64,000 bases of DNA from Crossaster papposus (taxonomy: Eukaryota; Echinodermata; Asteroidea; Velatida; Solasteridae), in contig JBAIAA010000599.1 in NCBI GenBank assembly GCA_037893245.1, positions 496,001 through 560,000 of the forward strand, given 5' to 3'. Position numbers and translations under genes: made by a program. The notes below the pieces were generated by a model. It did no database searches and was not told the origin of the DNA. It worked only from the letters and a program-made list of their open reading frames with translations. The stretch's first letter is position 1. Each line of letters starts with the position of its first letter. Below are positions 35,489 to 48,825 of this stretch, one piece after another.

Positions 35489-37604
35489 GTGCTGAACAGA
35501 ATAGTGAGTGTTCCCATCACAGTGTGACTGAGAGCTATCAATGTGCTGAGCAGAATAGTAAGTGTTCACATCACAGTGTGACTGAGAGCAGTCACTGTGC
35601 TGAGCAAAATAGTGAGTGTTCCCATCACAGTGTGACTGAGAGCTGTCAATGTGCTGAGCAGAATAGTAAGTGTTCACATCACAGTGTGACTGAGAGCAGT
35701 CACTGTGCTGAACAAACTAGTGAGTGTTCCCATCACAGTGTAACTGAGAGCAGTCACTGTGCTGAACAGAATAGTGAGTGTACCCATCACAGTGTGACTT
35801 AGAGCAGTCACTGTGCTGAGCAGAATAGTGAGTGTTCCCATCACAGTGCGACTGTGAGAGCAGTCACTGTGCAGAGCAGAATAGTGAGTGTTCACATCAC
35901 TATGTGACTGAGAGCAGTCACTGTGCTGAGCAGAATAGTGAGTGTTCCCATCACAGTGTGACTGAGAGCTGTCACTGTGCTGAGCAGAATAGTGAGTTTT
36001 CCCACAACAGTGTGACTGAGAGCAGTCACTATGCTGAGCAGAATAGTGAGTGTTCCAATCACAGTATGGCTAAAAGCAGTCACTCTGCTGAGCAAAATAG
36101 TGAGTATTCCCATCACAGTGTGACTGAGAGCTGTCAATGTGCTGAGCAGAATAGTAAGTGTTCACATCACAGTGTGACTGAGAGCAGTCACTGTGCTGAG
36201 CAGAATAGTGAGTGTTCCCATCACAGTGTGACTGCGAGGGCATTCACTGTGCAGAGCAGAATAGTGAGTGTTCCCATCACAGTGTGACTGAGAGCAGTCA
36301 CTGTGCTGAACAGAATAGTGAGTGTTCCAATCACAGTGTGACTGAGAGCTGTCAATGTGCTGAGCAGAATAGTAAGTGTTCACCTCACAGTGTGACTGAG
36401 AGCAGTCACTGTGCTGAACAGAATAGTGAGTGTTCCCATCACAGTGTGACTGAGAGCTGTCATTGTGCTGAACAGAATAGTGAGTGTTCCCACAACAGTG
36501 TGACTGAGAGCAGTCATTATGCTGAGCAGAATAGTGAGTGTTCCAATCACAGTATGGCTAAGAGCAGTCACTCTGCTGAGCAGAATATTGAGTGTTCCCA
36601 TCACAGTGTGACTGAGAGCTGTCACTGTGCTGAGCAGAATAGTGAGTTTTCCCACAACAGTGTGACTGAGAGCAGTCACTATGCTGAGCAGAATAGTGAG
36701 TGTTCCAATCACAGTATGGCTAAGAGCAGTCACTCTGCTGAGCAAAATAGTGAGTATTCCCATCACAGTGTGACTGAGAGATGTCAATGTGCTGAGCAGA
36801 ATAGTAAGTGTTCACATCACAGTGTGACTGAGAGCAGTCACTGTGCTGAGCAGAATAGTGAGTGTTCCCATCACAGTGTGACTGCGAGGGCATTCACTGT
36901 GCAGAGCAGAATAGTGAGTGTTCCCATCACATTGTGACTGAGAGCAGTCACTGTGCTGAACAGAATAGTGAGTGTTCCAATCAGAGTGTGACTGAGAGCT
37001 GTCAATGTGCTGAGCAGAATAGTAAGTGTTCACCTCACAGTGTGACTGAGAGCAGTCACTGTGCTGATCAGAATAGTGAGTGTTCCCATCACAGTGTGAC
37101 TGAGAGCTGTCACTGTGCTGAGCAGAATAGTGAGTGTTTCCATCACAGTGTGAATGTGAGAGCATTCACTGTGCTGAGCAGAATAGTGAGTGTTCCCGTT
37201 ACAGTGTGACTGAGAGCTCTCACTGTGCTGAGCAGAATAGTGAGTGTTCCCATCACAGTGTGACTGAGCGCAGTGACTGTGCTGAGCAAAATATTGAGTG
37301 TTCCCATCACAGTGTGACTGAGAGCAGTCACTGTGCTGAACAGAATAGTGAGTGTTCCCATCACAGTGTGACTGAGAGCTGTCAATGTGCTGAGCAGAAT
37401 AGTGAGTGTTCCCATCACAGTGTGACTGTGAGAGCATTCACTGTGCTGAGCAGAATATTGAGTGTTCCCGTTACAGTGTGACTGAGAGCTCTCACTGTGC
37501 TGAGCAGAATAGTGAGTGTTCCCATCACAGTGTGACTGAGAGCGGTGACTGTGATGAGCAAAATATTGAGTGTTCCCATTACAGTGTGACTGAGAGCAGT
37601 CACT
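35489..37604 (+). repeat. HOR copy G3 (2116-bp step)
   Basis: About 35489-36617 matches 37605-38733 at offset 2116 bp. TAG marker units lie at 35800-35802 and 37916-37918. The CATCACAGTGCGACTGTGAG form near 35840 and 37956 replaces the CACAATGCGAC form seen in other copies, which links these two copies. Confidence 0.82.
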
Positions 37605-40158
37605 GTGCTGAACAGAATAGTGAGTGTTCCCATCACAGTGTGACTGAGAGCTATCAATGTGCTGAGCAGAATAGTAAGTGTTCACATCACAGTGTGACTG
37701 AGAGCAGTCACTGTGCTGAGCAAAATAGTTAGTGTTCCCATCACAGTGTGACTGAGAGCTGTCAATGTGCTGAGCAGAATAGTAAGTGTTCACATCACAG
37801 TGTGACTGAGAGCAGTCACTGTGCTGAACAAACTAGTGAGTGTTCCCATCACAGTGTAACTGAGAGCAGTCACTGTGCTGAACAGAATAGTGAGTGTACC
37901 CATCACAGTGTGACTTAGAGCAGTCACTGTGCTGAGCAGAATAGTGAGTGTTCCCATCACAGTGCGACTGTGAGAGCAGTCACTGTGCAGAGCAGAATAG
38001 TGAGTGTTCACATCACTATGTGACTGAGAGCAGTCACTGTGCTGAGCAGAATAGTGAGTGTTCCCATCACAGTGTGACTGAGAGCTGTCACTGTGCTGAG
38101 CAGAATAGTGAGTTTTCCCACAACAGTGTGACTGAGAGCAGTCACTATGCTGAGCAGAATAGTGAGTGTTCCAATCACAGTATGGCTAAAAGCAGTCACT
38201 CTGCTGAGCAAAATAGTGAGTATTCCCATCACAGTGTGACTGAGAGCTGTCAATGTGCTGAGCAGAATAGTAAGTGTTCACATCACAGTGTGACTGAGAG
38301 CAGTCACTGTGCTGAGCAGAATAGTGAGTGTTCCCATCACAGTGTGACTGCGAGGGCATTCACTGTGCAGAGCAGAATAGTGAGTGTTCCCATCACAGTG
38401 TGACTGAGAGCAGTCACTGTGCTGAACAGAATAGTGAGTGTTCCAATCACAGTGTGACTGAGAGCTGTCAATGTGCTGAGCAGAATAGTAAGTGTTCACC
38501 TCACAGTGTGACTGAGAGCAGTCACTGTGCTGAACAGAATAGTGAGTGTTCCCATCACAGTGTGACTGAGAGCTGTCATTGTGCTGAACAGAATAGTGAG
38601 TGTTCCCACAACAGTGTGACTGAGAGCAGTCATTATGCTGAGCAGAATAGTGAGTGTTCCAATCACAGTATGGCTAAGAGCAGTCACTCTGCTGAGCAGA
38701 ATATTGAGTGTTCCCATCACAGTGTGACTGAGAGCTATCGTTGTGCTGAACAGAATAGTGAGTGTTCCCACCACAGTGTGACTGAGAGCAGTCACTGTGC
38801 TGAGCAGAATAGTAAGTGTTCCCATCACAGTGTGACTGTGAGAGCATTCACTGTGCTGAGCAGAATAATGAGTGTTCCCGTCAAAGTGTGACTGAGAGCT
38901 CTCATTGTGCTGAGCAGAATAGTGAGTGTTCCCATCACAGTGTGACTGAGAGCAGTCACTGTGCTGAGCAAAATAGTGAGTGTTCCCATCACAGTGTGAG
39001 TGAGAGCAGTCACTGTGCTGGACAGAATATTGAGTGTTCCCATCACAGTGTGACTGAGAGCTGTCAATGTGCTGAGCAGAATAGTAAGTGTTCACATCAC
39101 AGTGTGGCTGAGAGCAGTCACTGTGCTGAGCAGAATAGTGAGTGTTCCCATCACAGTGTGACTACGAGGGCATTCACTGTGCAGAGCAGAATAGTGAGTG
39201 TTCCCATCACAGTGTGACTGAGAGCAGTCACTGTGCTGAACATAATAGTGAGTGTTCCCATCACAGTGTGACTGCGAGAGCATTCACTGTGCAGAGCAGA
39301 ATAGTGAGTGTTCCCATCACAGTGTTACACAGAGCAGTCACTGTGCTGAGCAGAATAGTGAGTGTTCCCATCACAATGTGACTGTGAGAGCAGTCACTGT
39401 GCTGAGCAGAATAGTGAGTGTTCCCATCACAGTGTGACTGAGAGCAGTCACTGTGCTGAACAGAATAGTGAGTGTTCCAATCAGAGTGTGACTGAGAGCT
39501 GTCAATGTGCTGAGCAGAATAGTAAGTGTTCACCTCACAGTGTGACTGAGAGCAGTCACTGTGCTGATCAGAATAGTGAGTGTTCACATCACTATGTGAC
39601 TGAGAGCAGTCACTGTGCTGAGCAGAATAGTGAGTGTTCCCATCACAGTGTGACTGAGAGCTGTCACTGTGCTGAGCAGAATAGTGAGTGTTTCCATCAC
39701 AGTGTGACTGTGAGAGCATTCACTGTGCTGAGCAGAATAGTGAGTGTTCCCGTTACAGTGTGACTGAGAGCTCTCACTGTGCTGAGCAGAATAGTGAGTG
39801 TTCCCATCACAGTGTGACTGAGCGCAGTGACTGTGCTGAGCAAAATATTGAGTGTTCCCATCACAGTGTGACTGAGAGCAGTCACTGTGCTGAACAGAAT
39901 AGTGAGTGTTCCCATCACAGTGTGACTGAGAGCTGTCAATGTGCTGAGCAGAATAGTGAGTGTTCCCATCACAGTGTGACTGTGAGAGCATTCACTGTGC
40001 TGAGCAGAATATTGAGTGTTCCCGTTACAGTGTGACTGAGAGCTCTCACTGTGCTGAGCAGAATAGTGAGTGTTCCCATCACAGTGTGACTGAGAGCGGT
40101 GACTGTGATGAGCAAAATATTGAGTGTTCCCATTACAGTGTGACTGAGAGCAGTCACT
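37605..40158 (+). repeat. HOR copy G4 (2554 bp, 47 units)
   Basis: The 2554-bp period is clearest here: landmarks at 37406, 37948, 38328, 39142 and 39688 recur at 39960, 40502, 40882, 41696 and 42242. I count eight 56-bp units in one period (near 38347, 38835, 39170, 39272, 39379, 39707, 39979 and 40521), which gives 39 x 54 + 8 x 56 = 2554. The period leaves a remainder of 1 when divided by 3, so successive copies fall in different reading frames. A private TAG lies at 37730-37732. Confidence 0.87.
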
Positions 40159-42712
40159 GTGCTGAACAGAATAGTGAGTGTTCCCATCACAGTGTGACTG
40201 AGAGCTATCAATGTGCTGAGCAGAATAGTAAGTGTTCACATCACAGTGTGACTGAGAGCAGTCACTGTGCTGAGCAAAATAGTGAGTGTTCCCATCACAG
40301 TGTGACTGAGAGCTGTCAATGTGCTGAGCAGAATAGTAAGTGTTCACATCACAGTGTGACTGAGAGCAGTCACTGTGCTGAACAAACTAGTGAGTGTTCC
40401 CATCACAGTGTGACTGAGAGCAGTCACTGTGCTGAACAGAATAGTGAGTGTACCCATCACAGTGTGACTTAGAGCAGTCACTGTGCTGAGCAGAATAGTG
40501 AGTGTTCCCATCACAATGCGACTGTGAGAGCAGTCACTGTGCAGAGCAGAATAGTGAGTGTTCACATCACTATGTGACTGAGAGCAGTCACTGTGCTGAG
40601 CAGAATAGTGAGTGTTCCCATCACAGTGTGACTGAGAGCTGTCACTGTGCTGAGCAGAATAGTGAGTTTTCCCACAACAGTGTGACTGAGAGCAGTCACT
40701 ATGCTGAGCAGAATAGTGAGTGTTCCAATCACAGTATGGCTAAGAGCAGTCACTCTGCTGAGCAAAATAGTGAGTATTCCCATCACAGTGTGACTGAGAG
40801 CTGTCAATGTGCTGAGCAGAATAGTAAGTGTTCACATCACAGTGTGACTGAGAGCAGTCACTGTGCTGAGCAGAATAGTGAGTGTTCCCATCACAGTGTG
40901 ACTGCGAGGGCATTCACTGTGCAGAGCAGAATAGTGAGTGTTCCCATCACAGTGTGACTGAGAGCAGTCACTGTGCTGAACAGAATAGTGAGTGTTCCAA
41001 TCACAGTGTGACTGAGAGCTGTCAATGTGCTGAGCAGAATAGTAAGTGTTCACCTCACAGTGTGACTGAGAGCAGTCACTGTGCTGAACAGAATAGTGAG
41101 TGTTCCCATCACAGTGTGACTGAGAGCTGTAATTGTGCTGAACAGAATAGTGAGTGTTCCCACAACAGTGTGACTGAGAGCAGTCATTATGCTGAGCAGA
41201 ATAGTGAGTGTTCCAATCACAGTATGGCTAAGAGCAGTCACTCTGCTGAGCAGAATATTGAGTGTTCCCATCACAGTGTGACTGAGAGCTATCGTTGTGC
41301 TGAACAGAATAGTGAGTGTTCCCACCACAGTGTGACTGAGAGCAGTCACTGTGCTGAGCAGAATAGTAAGTGTTCCCATCACAGTGTGACTGTTAGAGCA
41401 TTCACTGTGCTGAGCAGAATAATGAGTGTTCCCGTCACAGTGTGACTGAGAGCTCTCATTGTGCTGAGCAGAATAGTGAGTGTTCCCATCACAGTGTGAC
41501 TAAGAGCAGTCACTGTGCTGAGCAAAATAGTGAGTGTTCCCATCACAGTGTGAGTGAGAGCAGTCACTGTGCTGGACAGAATAGTGAGTGTTCCCATCAC
41601 AGTGTGACTGAGAGCTGTCAATGTGCTGAGCAGAATAGTAAGTGTTCACATCACAGTGTGGCTGAGAGCAGTCACTGTGCTGAGCAGAATAGTGAGTGTT
41701 CCCATCACAGTGTGACTACGAGGGCATTCACTGTGCAGAGCAGAATAGTGAGTGTTCCCATCACAGTGTGACTGAGAGCAGTCACTGTGCTGAACATAAT
41801 AGTGAGTGTTCCCATCACAGTGTGACTGCGAGAGCATTCACTGTGCAGAGCAGAATAGTGAGTGTTCCCATCACAGTGTTACACAGAGCAGTCACTGTGC
41901 TGAGCAGAATAGTGAGTGTTCCCATCACAATGTGACTGTGAGAGCAGTCACTGTGCTGAGCAGAATAGTGAGTGTTCCCATCACAGTGTGACTGAGAGCA
42001 GTCACTGTGCTGAACAGAATAGTGAGTGTTCCGATCAGAGTGTGACTGAGAGCTGTCAATGTGCTGAGCAGAATAGTAAGTGTTCACCTCACAGTGTGAC
42101 TGAGAGCAGTCACTGTGCTGATCAGAATAGTGAGTGTTCACATCACTATGTGACTGAGAGCAGTCACTGTGCTGAGCAGATCAGTGAGTGTTCCCATCAC
42201 AGTGTGACTGAGAGCTGTCACTGTGCTGAGCAGAATAGTGAGTGTTTCCATCACAGTGTGACTGTGAGAGCATTCACTGTGCTGAGCAGAATAGTGAGGG
42301 TTCCCGTTACAGTGTGACTGAGAGCTCTCACTGTGCTGAGCAGAATAGTGAGTGTTCCCATCACAGTGTGACTGAGCGCAGTGACTGTGCTGAGCAAAAT
42401 ATTGAGTGTTCCCATCACAGTGTGACTGAGAGCAGTCACTGTGCTGAACAGAATAGTGAGTGTTCCCATCACAGTGTGACTGAGAGCTGTCAATGTGCTG
42501 AGCAGAATAGTGAGTGTTCCCATCACAGTGTGACTGTGAGAGCATTCACTGTGCTGAGCAGGAATATTGAGTGTTCCCGTTACAGTGTGACTGAGAGCTC
42601 TCACTGTGCTGAGCAGAATAGTGAGTGTTCCCATCACAGTGTGACTGAGAGCGGTGACTGTGATGAGCAAAATATTGAGTGTTCCCATTACAGTGTGACT
42701 GAGAGCAGTCAC
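40159..42712 (+). repeat. HOR copy G5 with a one-base insertion
   Basis: This copy continues the 2554-bp period. A unit near 42541 has GAGCAGGAATATTG instead of GAGCAGAATATTG (extra G at 42561-42562). Together with the 56-bp unit it gives a net shift of three, so the plus-strand frame runs on for 261 residues (42242-43027). Other private variants are AGCAGATCAGTGAG near 42175, GTGAGGGTTCCC near 42294 and TTCCGATCAGAG near 42029. Confidence 0.86.
42541..42597 (+). repeat. 57-bp unit with a one-base insertion
   Basis: The unit carries GAGCAGGAATATTG with one extra G (42561-42562). The only other case I see is at 54466-54467. A single-base indel is rare in this array, so the shared insertion is strong evidence that the two regions descend from one HOR copy. 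Confidence 0.87.
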
Positions 42713-45204
42713 TGTGCTGAACAGAATAGTGAGTGTTCCCATCACAGTGTGACTGAGAGCTATCAATGTGCTGAGCAGAATAGTAAGTGTTCACATCACA
42801 GTGTGACTGAGAGCAGTCACTGTGCTGAGCAAAATAGTGAGTGTTCCCATCACAGTGTGACTGAGAGCTGTCAATGTGCTGAGCAGAATAGTAAGTGTTC
42901 ACATCACAGTGTGACTGAGAGCAGTCACTGTGCTGAACAAACTAGTGAGTGTTCCCATCACAGTGTGACTGAGAGCAGTCACTGTGCTGAACAGAATAGT
43001 GAGTGTACCCATCACAGTGTGACTTAGAGCAGTCACTGTGCTGAGCAGAATAGTGAGTGTTCCCATCACAGTGTGACTGAGAGCTGTCACTGTGCTGAGC
43101 AGAATAGTGAGTTTTCCCACAACAGTGTGACTGAGAGCAGTCACTATGCTGAGCAGAATAGTGAGTGTTCCAATCACAGTATGGCTAAGAGCAGTCACTC
43201 TGCTGAGCAAAATAGTGAGTATTCCCATCACAGTGTGACTGAGAGCTGTCAATGTGCTGAGCAGAATAGTAAGTGTTCACATCACAGTGTGACTGAGAGC
43301 AGTCACTGTGCTGAGCAGAATAGTGAGTGTTCCCATCACAGTGTGACTGCGAGGGCATTCACTGTGCAGAGCAGAATAGTGAGTGTTCCCATCACAGTGT
43401 GACTGAGAGCAGTCACTGTGCTGAACAGAATAGTGAGTGTTCCAATCACAGTGTGACTGAGAGCTGTCAATGTGCTGAGCAGAATAGTAAGTGTTCACCT
43501 CACAGTGTGACTGAGAGCAGTCACTGTGCTGAACAGAATAGTGAGTGTTCCCATCACAGTGTGACTGAGAGCTGTAATTGTGCTGAACAGAATAGTGAGT
43601 GTTCCCACAACAGTGTGACTGAGAGCAGTCATTATGCTGAGCAGAATAGTGAGTGTTCCAATCACAGTATGGCTAAGAGCAGTCACTCTGCTGAGCAGAA
43701 TATTGAGTGTTCCCATCACAGTGTGACTGAGAGCTATCGTTGTGCTGTACAGAATAGTGAGTGTTCCCACCACAGTGTGACTGAGATCAGTCACTGTGCT
43801 GAGCAGAATAGTAAGTGTTCCCATCACAGTGTGACTGTTAGAGCATTCACTGTGCTGAGCAGAATAATGAGTGTTCCCGTCAAAGTGTGACTGAGAGCTC
43901 TCATTGTGCTGAGCAGAATAGTGAGTGTTCCCATCACAGTGTGACTGAGAGCAGTCACTGTGCTGAGCAAAATAGTGAGTGTTCCCATCACAGTGTGAGT
44001 GGGAGCAGTCACTGTGCTGGACAGAATAGTGAGTGTTCCCATCACAGTGTGACTGAGAGCTGTCAATGTGCTGAGCAGAATAGTAAGTGTTCACATCACA
44101 GTGTGGCTGAGAGCAGTCACTGTGCTGAGCAGAATAGTGAGTGTTCCCATCACAGTGTGACTACGAGGGCATTCACTGTGCAGAGCAGAATAGTGAGTGT
44201 TCCCATCACAGTGTGACTGAGAGCAGTCACTGTGCTGAACATAATAGTGAGTGTTCCCATCACAGTGTGACTGCGAGAGCATTCACTGTGCAGAGCAGAA
44301 TAGTGAGTGTTCCCATCACAGTGTTACACAGAGCAGTCACTGTGCTGAGCAGAATAGTGAGTGTTCCCATCACAATGTGACTGTGAGAGCAGTCACTGTG
44401 CTGAGCAGAATAGTGAGTGTTCCCATCACAGTGTGACTGAGAGCAGTCACTGTGCTGAACAGAATAGTGAGTGTTCCAATCAGAGTGTGACTGAGAGCTG
44501 TCAATGTGCTGAGCAGAATAGTAAGTGTTCACCTCACAGTGTGACTGAGAGCAGTCACTGTGCTGATCAGAATAGTGAGTGTTCACATCACTATGTGACT
44601 GAGAGCAGTCACTGTGCTGAGCAGAATAGTGAGTGTTCCCATCACAGTGTGACTGAGAGCTGTCACTGTGCTGAGCAGAATAGTGAGTGTTTCAATCACA
44701 GTGTGACTGTGAGAGCATTCACTGTGCTGAGCAGAATAGTGAGTGTTCCCGTTACAGTGTGACTGAGAGCTCTCACTGTGCTGAGCAGAATAGTGAGTGT
44801 TCCCATCACAGTGTGACTGAGCGCAGTGACTGTGCTGAGCAAAATATTGAGTGTTCCCATCACAGTGTGACTGAGAGCAGTCACTGTGCTGAACAGAATA
44901 GTGAGTGTTCCCATCACAGTGTGACTGAGAGCTGTCAATGTGCTGAGCAGAATAGTGAGTGTTCCCATCACAGTGTGACTGTGAGAGCATTCACTGTGCT
45001 GAGCAGAATATTGAGTGTTCCCGTTACAGTGTGACTGAGAGCTCTCACTGTGCTGAGCAGAATAGTGAGTGTTCCCATCACAGTGTGACTGAGAGCGGTG
45101 ACTGTGATGAGCAAAATATTGAGTGTTCCCATTACAGTGTGACTGAGAGCAGTCACTGTGCTGAACAGAATAGTGAGTGTTCCCATCACAGTGTGACTGA
45201 GAGC
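42713..45204 (+). repeat. HOR copy G6
   Basis: The spacing of TAG markers is 2444 bp here (43025 to 45469), which is 110 bp, or one 54- and one 56-bp unit, less than 2554. The missing units are those with CACAATGCGACTGTGAG and TTCACATCACTATG, normally just after the TAG unit. Private variants are GTGCTGTACAG near 43744, GAGATCAGTCAC near 43784 and GTGAGTGGGAGC near 43995. Confidence 0.83.
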
Positions 45205-46205
45205 TATCAATGTGCTGAGCAGAATAGTAAGTGTTCACATCACAGTGTGACTGAGAGCAGTCACTGTGCTGAGCAAAATAGTGAGTGTTCCCATCACAGT
45301 GTGACTGAGAGCTGTCAATGTGCTGAGCAGAATAGTAAGTGTTCACATCACAGTGTGACTGAGAGCAGTCACTGTGCTGAACAAACTAGTGAGTGTTCCC
45401 ATCACAGTGTGACTGAGAGCAGTCACTGTGCTGAACAGAATAGTGAGTGTACCCATCACAGTGTGACTTAGAGCAGTCACTGTGCTGAGCAGAATAGTGA
45501 GTGTTCCCATCACAATGCGACTGTGAGAGCAGTCACTGTGCAGAGCAGAATAGTGAGTGTTCACATCACTATGTGACTGAGAGCAGTCACTGTGCTGAGA
45601 AGAATAGTGAGTGTTCCCATCACAGTGTGACTGAGAGCTGTCACTGTGCTGAGCAGAATAGTGAGTTTTCCCACAACAGTGTGACTGAGAGCAGTCACTA
45701 TGCTGAGCAGAATAGTGAGTGTTCCAATCACAGTATGGCTAAGAGCAGTCACTCTGCTGAGCAAAATAGTGAGTATTCCCATCACAGTGTGACTGAGAGC
45801 TGTCAATGTGCTGAGCAGAATAGTAAGTGTTCACATCACAGTGTGACTGAGAGCAGTCACTGTGCTGAGCAGAATAGTGAGTGTTCCCATCACAGTGTGA
45901 CTGCGAGGGCATTCACTGTGCAGAGCAGAATAGTGAGTGTTCCCATCACAGTGTGACTGAGAGCAGTCACTGTGCTGAACAGAATAGTGAGTGTTCCAAT
46001 CACAGTGTGACTGAGAGCTGTCAATGTGCTGAGCAGAATAGTAAGTGTTCACCTCACAGTGTAACTGAGAGCAGTCACTGTGCTGAACAGAATAGTGAGT
46101 GTTCCCATCACAGTGTGACTGAGAGCTGTCATTGTGCTGAACAGAATAGTGAGTGTTCCCACAACAGTGTGACTGAGAGCAGTCATTATGCTGAGCAGAA
46201 TAGTG
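45205..46205 (+). repeat. HOR copy G7 (part)
   Basis: This continues the G order, with TAG at 45469-45471. A private variant GCTGAGAAGAATAG near 45595 recurs near 57228 and near 63971, marking a common ancestor of these three copies. Relative to its partner at 57514-58077, the CCAATCACAGTATGGC unit is missing here (54-bp difference). Confidence 0.82.
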
Positions 46206-48630
46206 AGTGTTCCCATCACAGTGTGACTGAGAGCTATCGTTGTGCTGAACAGAATAGTGAGTGTTCCCACCACAGTGTGACTGAGAGCAGTCACTGTGCT
46301 GAGCAGAATAGTAAGTGTTCCCATCACAGTGTGACTGTGAGAGCATTCACTGTGCTGAGCAGAATAATGAGTGTTCCCGTCACAGTGTGACTGAGAGCTC
46401 TCATTGTGCTGAGCAGAATAGTGAGTGTTCCCATCACAGTGTGACTGAGAGCAGTCACTGTGCTGAGCAAAATAGTGAGTGTTCCCATCACAGTGTGAGT
46501 GAGAGCAGTCACTGTGCTGGACAGAATAGTGAGTGTTCCCATCACAGTGTGACTGAGAGCTGTCAATGTGCTGAGCAGAATAGTAAGTGTTCACATCACA
46601 GTGTGGCTGAGAGCAGTCACTGTGCTGAGCAGAATAGTGAGTGTTCCCATCACAGTGTGACTACGAGGGCATTCACTGTGCAGAGCAGAATAGTGAGTGT
46701 TCCCATCACAGTGTGACTGAGAGCAGTCACTGTGCTGAACATAATAGTGAGTGTTCCCATCACAGTGTGACTGCGAGAGCATTCACTTTGCAGAGCAGAA
46801 TAGTGAGTGTTCCCATCACAGTGTTACACAGAGCAGTCACTGTGCTGAGCAGAATAGTGAGTGTTCCCATCACAATGTGACTGTGAGAGCAGTCACTGTG
46901 CTGAGCAGAATAGTGAGTGTTCCCATCACAGTGTGACTGTGAGAGCATTCACTGTGCTGAGCAGAATAGTGAGTGTTCCCGTTACAGTGTGACTGAGAGC
47001 TCTCACTGTGCTGAGCAGAATAGTGAGTGTTCCCATCACAGTGTTACAGAGAGCAGTCACTGTGCTGAGCAGAATAGTGAGTGTGCCCATCACAGTGTGA
47101 CTATGAGAGCAGTCACTGTGCTGAGCAGAATAGTGAGTGTTCACATCACAGTGCGACTGAGAGCAGTCACTGTGCTGAACAGAATAGTGAGTGTTCCAAT
47201 CACAGTGTGACTGAGAGCAGTCACTGTGCAGAGCAGAATAGTGAGTGTTCCCATCACAGTGTGACTGCGAGAGCATTCACTTTGTTGAGCAAAATAGTGT
47301 GTTCCAATCACAGTATGACTAAGAGCAGTCACTGTGCTGAACAGAATAGTGAGTGTTCCCATCACAGTGTGACTGAGAGCTGTCATTGTGCTGAACAGAA
47401 TAGTGAGTGTTCCCACAACAGTGTGACTGAGAGCAGTCACTCTGCTGAGCAGAATATTGAGTGTTCCCATCACAGTGTGACTGAGAGCTATCGTTGTGCT
47501 GAACAGAATAGTGAGTGTTCCCACCACAGTGTGACTGAGAGCAGTCACTGTGCTGAGCAGAATAGTAAGTGTTCCCATCACAGTGTGACTGTGAGAGCAT
47601 TCACTGTGCTGAGCAGAATAATGAGTGTTCCCGTCACAGTGTGACTGAGAGCTCTCATTGTGCTGAGCAGAATAGTGAGTGTTCCCATCACAGTGTGACT
47701 GAGAGCAGTCACTGTGCTGAGCAAAATAGTGAGTGTTCCCATCACAGTGTGAGTGAGAGCAGTCACTGTGCTGGACAGAATAGTGAGTGTTCCCATCACA
47801 GTGTGACTGAGAGCTGTCAATGTGCTGAGCAGAATAGTAAGTGTTCACATCACAGTGTGGCTGAGAGCAGTCACTGTGCTGAGCAGAATAGTGAGTGTTC
47901 CCATCACAGTGTGACTACGAGGGCATTCACTGTGCAGAGCAGAATAGTGAGTGTTCCCATCACAGTGTGACTGAGAGCAGTCACTGTGCTGAACATAATA
48001 GTGAGTGTTCCCATCACAGTGTGACTGCGAGAGCATTCACTTTGCAGAGCAGAATAGTGAGTGTTCCCATCACAGTGTTACACAGAGCAGTCACTGTGCT
48101 GAGCAGAATAGTGAGTGTTCCCATCACAATGTGACTGTGAGAGCAGTCACTGTGCTGAGCAGAATAGTGAGTGTTCCCATCACAGTGTGACTGTGAGAGC
48201 ATTCACTGTGCTGAGCAGAATAGTGAGTGTTCCCGTTACAGTGTGACTGAGAGCTCTCACTGTGCTGAGCAGAATAGTGAGTGTTCCCATCACAGTGTTA
48301 CAGAGAGCAGTCACTGTGCTGAGCAGAATAGTGAGTGTGCCCATCACAGTGTGACTATGAGAGCAGTCACTGTGCTGAGCAGAATAGTGAGTGTTCACAT
48401 CACAGTGCGACTGAGAGCAGTCACTGTGCTGAACAGAATAGTGAGTGTTCCAATCACAGTGTGACTGAGAGCAGTCACTGTGCAGAGCAGAATAGTGAGT
48501 GTTCCCATCACAGTGTGACTGCGAGAGCATTCACTTTGTTGAGCAAAATAGTGTGTTCCAATCACAGTATGACTAAGAGCAGTCACTGTGCTGAACAGAA
48601 TAGTGAGTGTTCCCATCACAGTGTGACTGC
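46206..48630 (+). repeat. 1254-bp tandem duplication (23 units)
   Basis: About 46206-47376 matches 47460-48630 with no difference seen by eye. Both copies share CACTTTGCAGAGCAG near 46785 and 48039. A period of 1254 bp fits 17 units of 54 bp and 6 of 56 bp. A related copy at about 57893-59063 (offsets 11687 and 10433) occurs only once, so the tandem duplication is either specific to this location or was lost from the other. Confidence 0.87.
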
Positions 48631-48825
48631 GAGAGCAGTCACTGTGCAGAGCAGAATAGTGAGTATTCCCATCACAGTGTTACAGAGAGCAGTCAATGTG
48701 CTGAGCAGAATAGCAAGTGTTCACATCACAGTGTGACTGAGAGCAGTCACTGTGCTGATCAGAATAGTGAGTGTTCACATCACTATGTGACTGAGAGCAG
48801 TCAGTGTGCTGAGCAGAATAGTGAG
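48631..48825 (+). repeat. Linker between the 1254-bp and 2716-bp duplications
   Basis: These 54-bp units match 2341-2530 and 59064-59258, including AGAATAGCAAGTG, GCTGATCAGAATAG and CACTATGTGAC. CAGTCAGTGTGCTG near 48799 is shared with 59233 but not with 2497. No other sequence is present. Confidence 0.78.
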
